The notes under the pieces are model-generated. The model had not been told where the DNA came from, did no database searches, and was given only the letters and a program-made list of their open reading frames with translations. From DATKXO01 sp035528995 (GTDB lineage: Bacteria > Planctomycetota > Phycisphaerae > UBA1845): a DNA stretch of 23,643 bases. The position numbers were made by a program, and so were the translations under genes. This document shows positions 23,196 to 23,643 of the stretch, piece after piece. The stretch lies in contig DATKXO010000198.1 in assembly GCA_035528995.1 (NCBI GenBank), forward strand, positions 1 to 23,643. Direction: 5' to 3'. Position 1 is the stretch's first letter. Each line of letters starts with the position of its first letter.

Positions 23196-23643
23196 TCAAC
23201 TGTCGCCACGCCCGTTCCCGCGCCCGGGGATCGGCCCATCCCACCAGCCGCGCGTACCACCCAATCTCGCGGCCGTTCTCGGCGTTCTCTCTACTACAAA
23301 CGGTTGCGTTTTGCACCCGGCGCAGATTCTCACCGTACGGATGGTGGCTCGGCCCCCCGACGCCGTGCTCGGTTGCCCTCTTGCCTTGTTGCCTCGGTGC
23401 CTTGTTGCCTCGGTGCCTCTGGTTGCGGCCGACGCCCGCGCTGTGTTCTCTGCGGTGAGCTCTTGTTGCCTGAATTCGCACTTCAAATCGCCCCTGGCGC
23501 ATCCAAAAACCCCGTTTTCCGCAAACCGCACCCCCTGAAGGTGATCGGGCGCCAAGTTATAGGGGTAGAGGAACGCATCCCTCAGGCGCGGATGCGCGTA
23601 GCCGACGCCACCGGAGGCCGCGACGCCGACAAGAAAAAGGCCA
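23196..23643 (-). CDS. Possible 3' end of a minus-strand gene running into repeats (partial, doubtful)
   Basis: A minus-strand frame is open from the window edge to a stop at 23196. Its first part starts with a hydrophobic stretch (GLFLVGVAASGGVGYAHP) and continues plausibly (RDAFLYPYNLAPDHLQGVRF, then AENGVFGCARGDLKCE). From about 23465 downward it is made of the repeat phrases (LTAENTARAS, ATRHRGNKARG). If real, the gene has lost its original stop or ends in repeat-encoded residues. I see no domain and cannot see its start. Confidence 0.22.
   Translation of the reverse strand, partial: GLFLVGVAASGGVGYAHPRLRDAFLYPYNLAPDHLQGVRFAENGVFGCARGDLKCEFRQQELTAENTARASAATRGTEATRHRGNKARGQPSTASGGRATIRTVRICAGCKTQPFVVERTPRTAARLGGTRGWWDGPIPGRGNGRGDS
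23384..23420. repeat. 16-bp tandem repeat related to the GTTGCCTC array
   Basis: CCTTGTTGCCTCGGTG occurs at 23384-23399 and 23400-23415, followed by the start of a third unit (CCTC). Each unit contains TTGCCTC, so the tract shares its core with the array at 22931. Confidence 0.8.

Larger units (their letters stand above)
22578..23643. other. Repeat-rich intergenic region
   Basis: More than 900 bp with no convincing complete gene. Plus-strand composition is C- and T-rich. It holds a 16-bp tandem pair, a nested hairpin, an 8-bp tandem array, a second 16-bp tandem pair, and scattered variants of two phrases: CTCGGCGGCCTCTGTGGTGAA-like (near 22890-22925, 23070-23107, 23268-23290, 23440-23462) and AATCTGCGAAATCTGCGGAC-like (near 22834-22862, 22970-23000, 23140-23172). 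Minus-strand frames here (TTEAAEHAENG, LTTEGAETSEKG, LTAENTARAS) are translations of the first phrase and not proteins. Confidence 0.6.

Noticed and set aside
22931..23420. CRISPR array
   Set aside because: Repeat units are 8 and 16 bp and directly abutting, with no spacers and no cas genes.

Overview
The window comes from a GC-rich bacterial chromosome. The gene set (YVTN-propeller/diheme cytochrome c protein, orphan branched-chain-type binding proteins, an FG-GAP/ASPIC-UnbV protein, an IS200/REP-type transposase remnant, long repeat-filled intergenic DNA) fits a Planctomycetota-like or similar uncultured lineage. That placement is inference from gene content; no marker gene (rRNA, tRNA, ribosomal protein) is present.

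Layout. (1) 1-5326, plus strand: a closely spaced run of a 5'-truncated YVTN/cytochrome c peroxidase-like protein, a propeller lipoprotein, and two tandem paralogous periplasmic binding proteins with no permease or ATPase next to them. (2) 5532-7602, plus: an NAD(P)-dependent reductase of the epimerase/thioester-reductase type and a membrane-anchored alpha/beta hydrolase. (3) 8208-11052, plus: a visibly less GC-rich cassette of C5-cytosine methyltransferase, probable restriction endonuclease and Vsr mismatch endonuclease, i.e. a complete type II restriction-modification (R-M) unit. (4) 11021-11838: two head-to-tail copies of a 409-bp unit. Each holds the decayed start of an IS200/REP-type transposase and the 3' end of the neighbouring UnbV gene; the last nine codons and stop of vsr lie inside copy 1. 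(5) 18190 to 11748, minus: a three-gene operon of a 2-hydroxyacyl-CoA dehydratase-type activase, an ADP-forming acyl-CoA synthetase, and a 1158-residue TPR/FG-GAP/UnbV protein. (6) 18628-22577, plus: a large N6-adenine DNA methyltransferase overlapping by ATGA a small PD-(D/E)XK nuclease candidate, a second restriction or defence module. (7) 22578-23643: about 1 kb dominated by interspersed and tandem repeats and hairpins, possibly with the end of a minus-strand gene at the edge.

How it works together: two unrelated DNA-modification modules bracket a metabolic operon, so the right two-thirds looks like a small defence/accessory island with repeats at its joints. The left third looks like an envelope-associated substrate-sensing or oxidation cluster. 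The points most worth following are the coupled methyltransferase-nuclease pair, the R-M cassette whose vsr tail is encoded by a repeat, and the orphan dehydratase activase.
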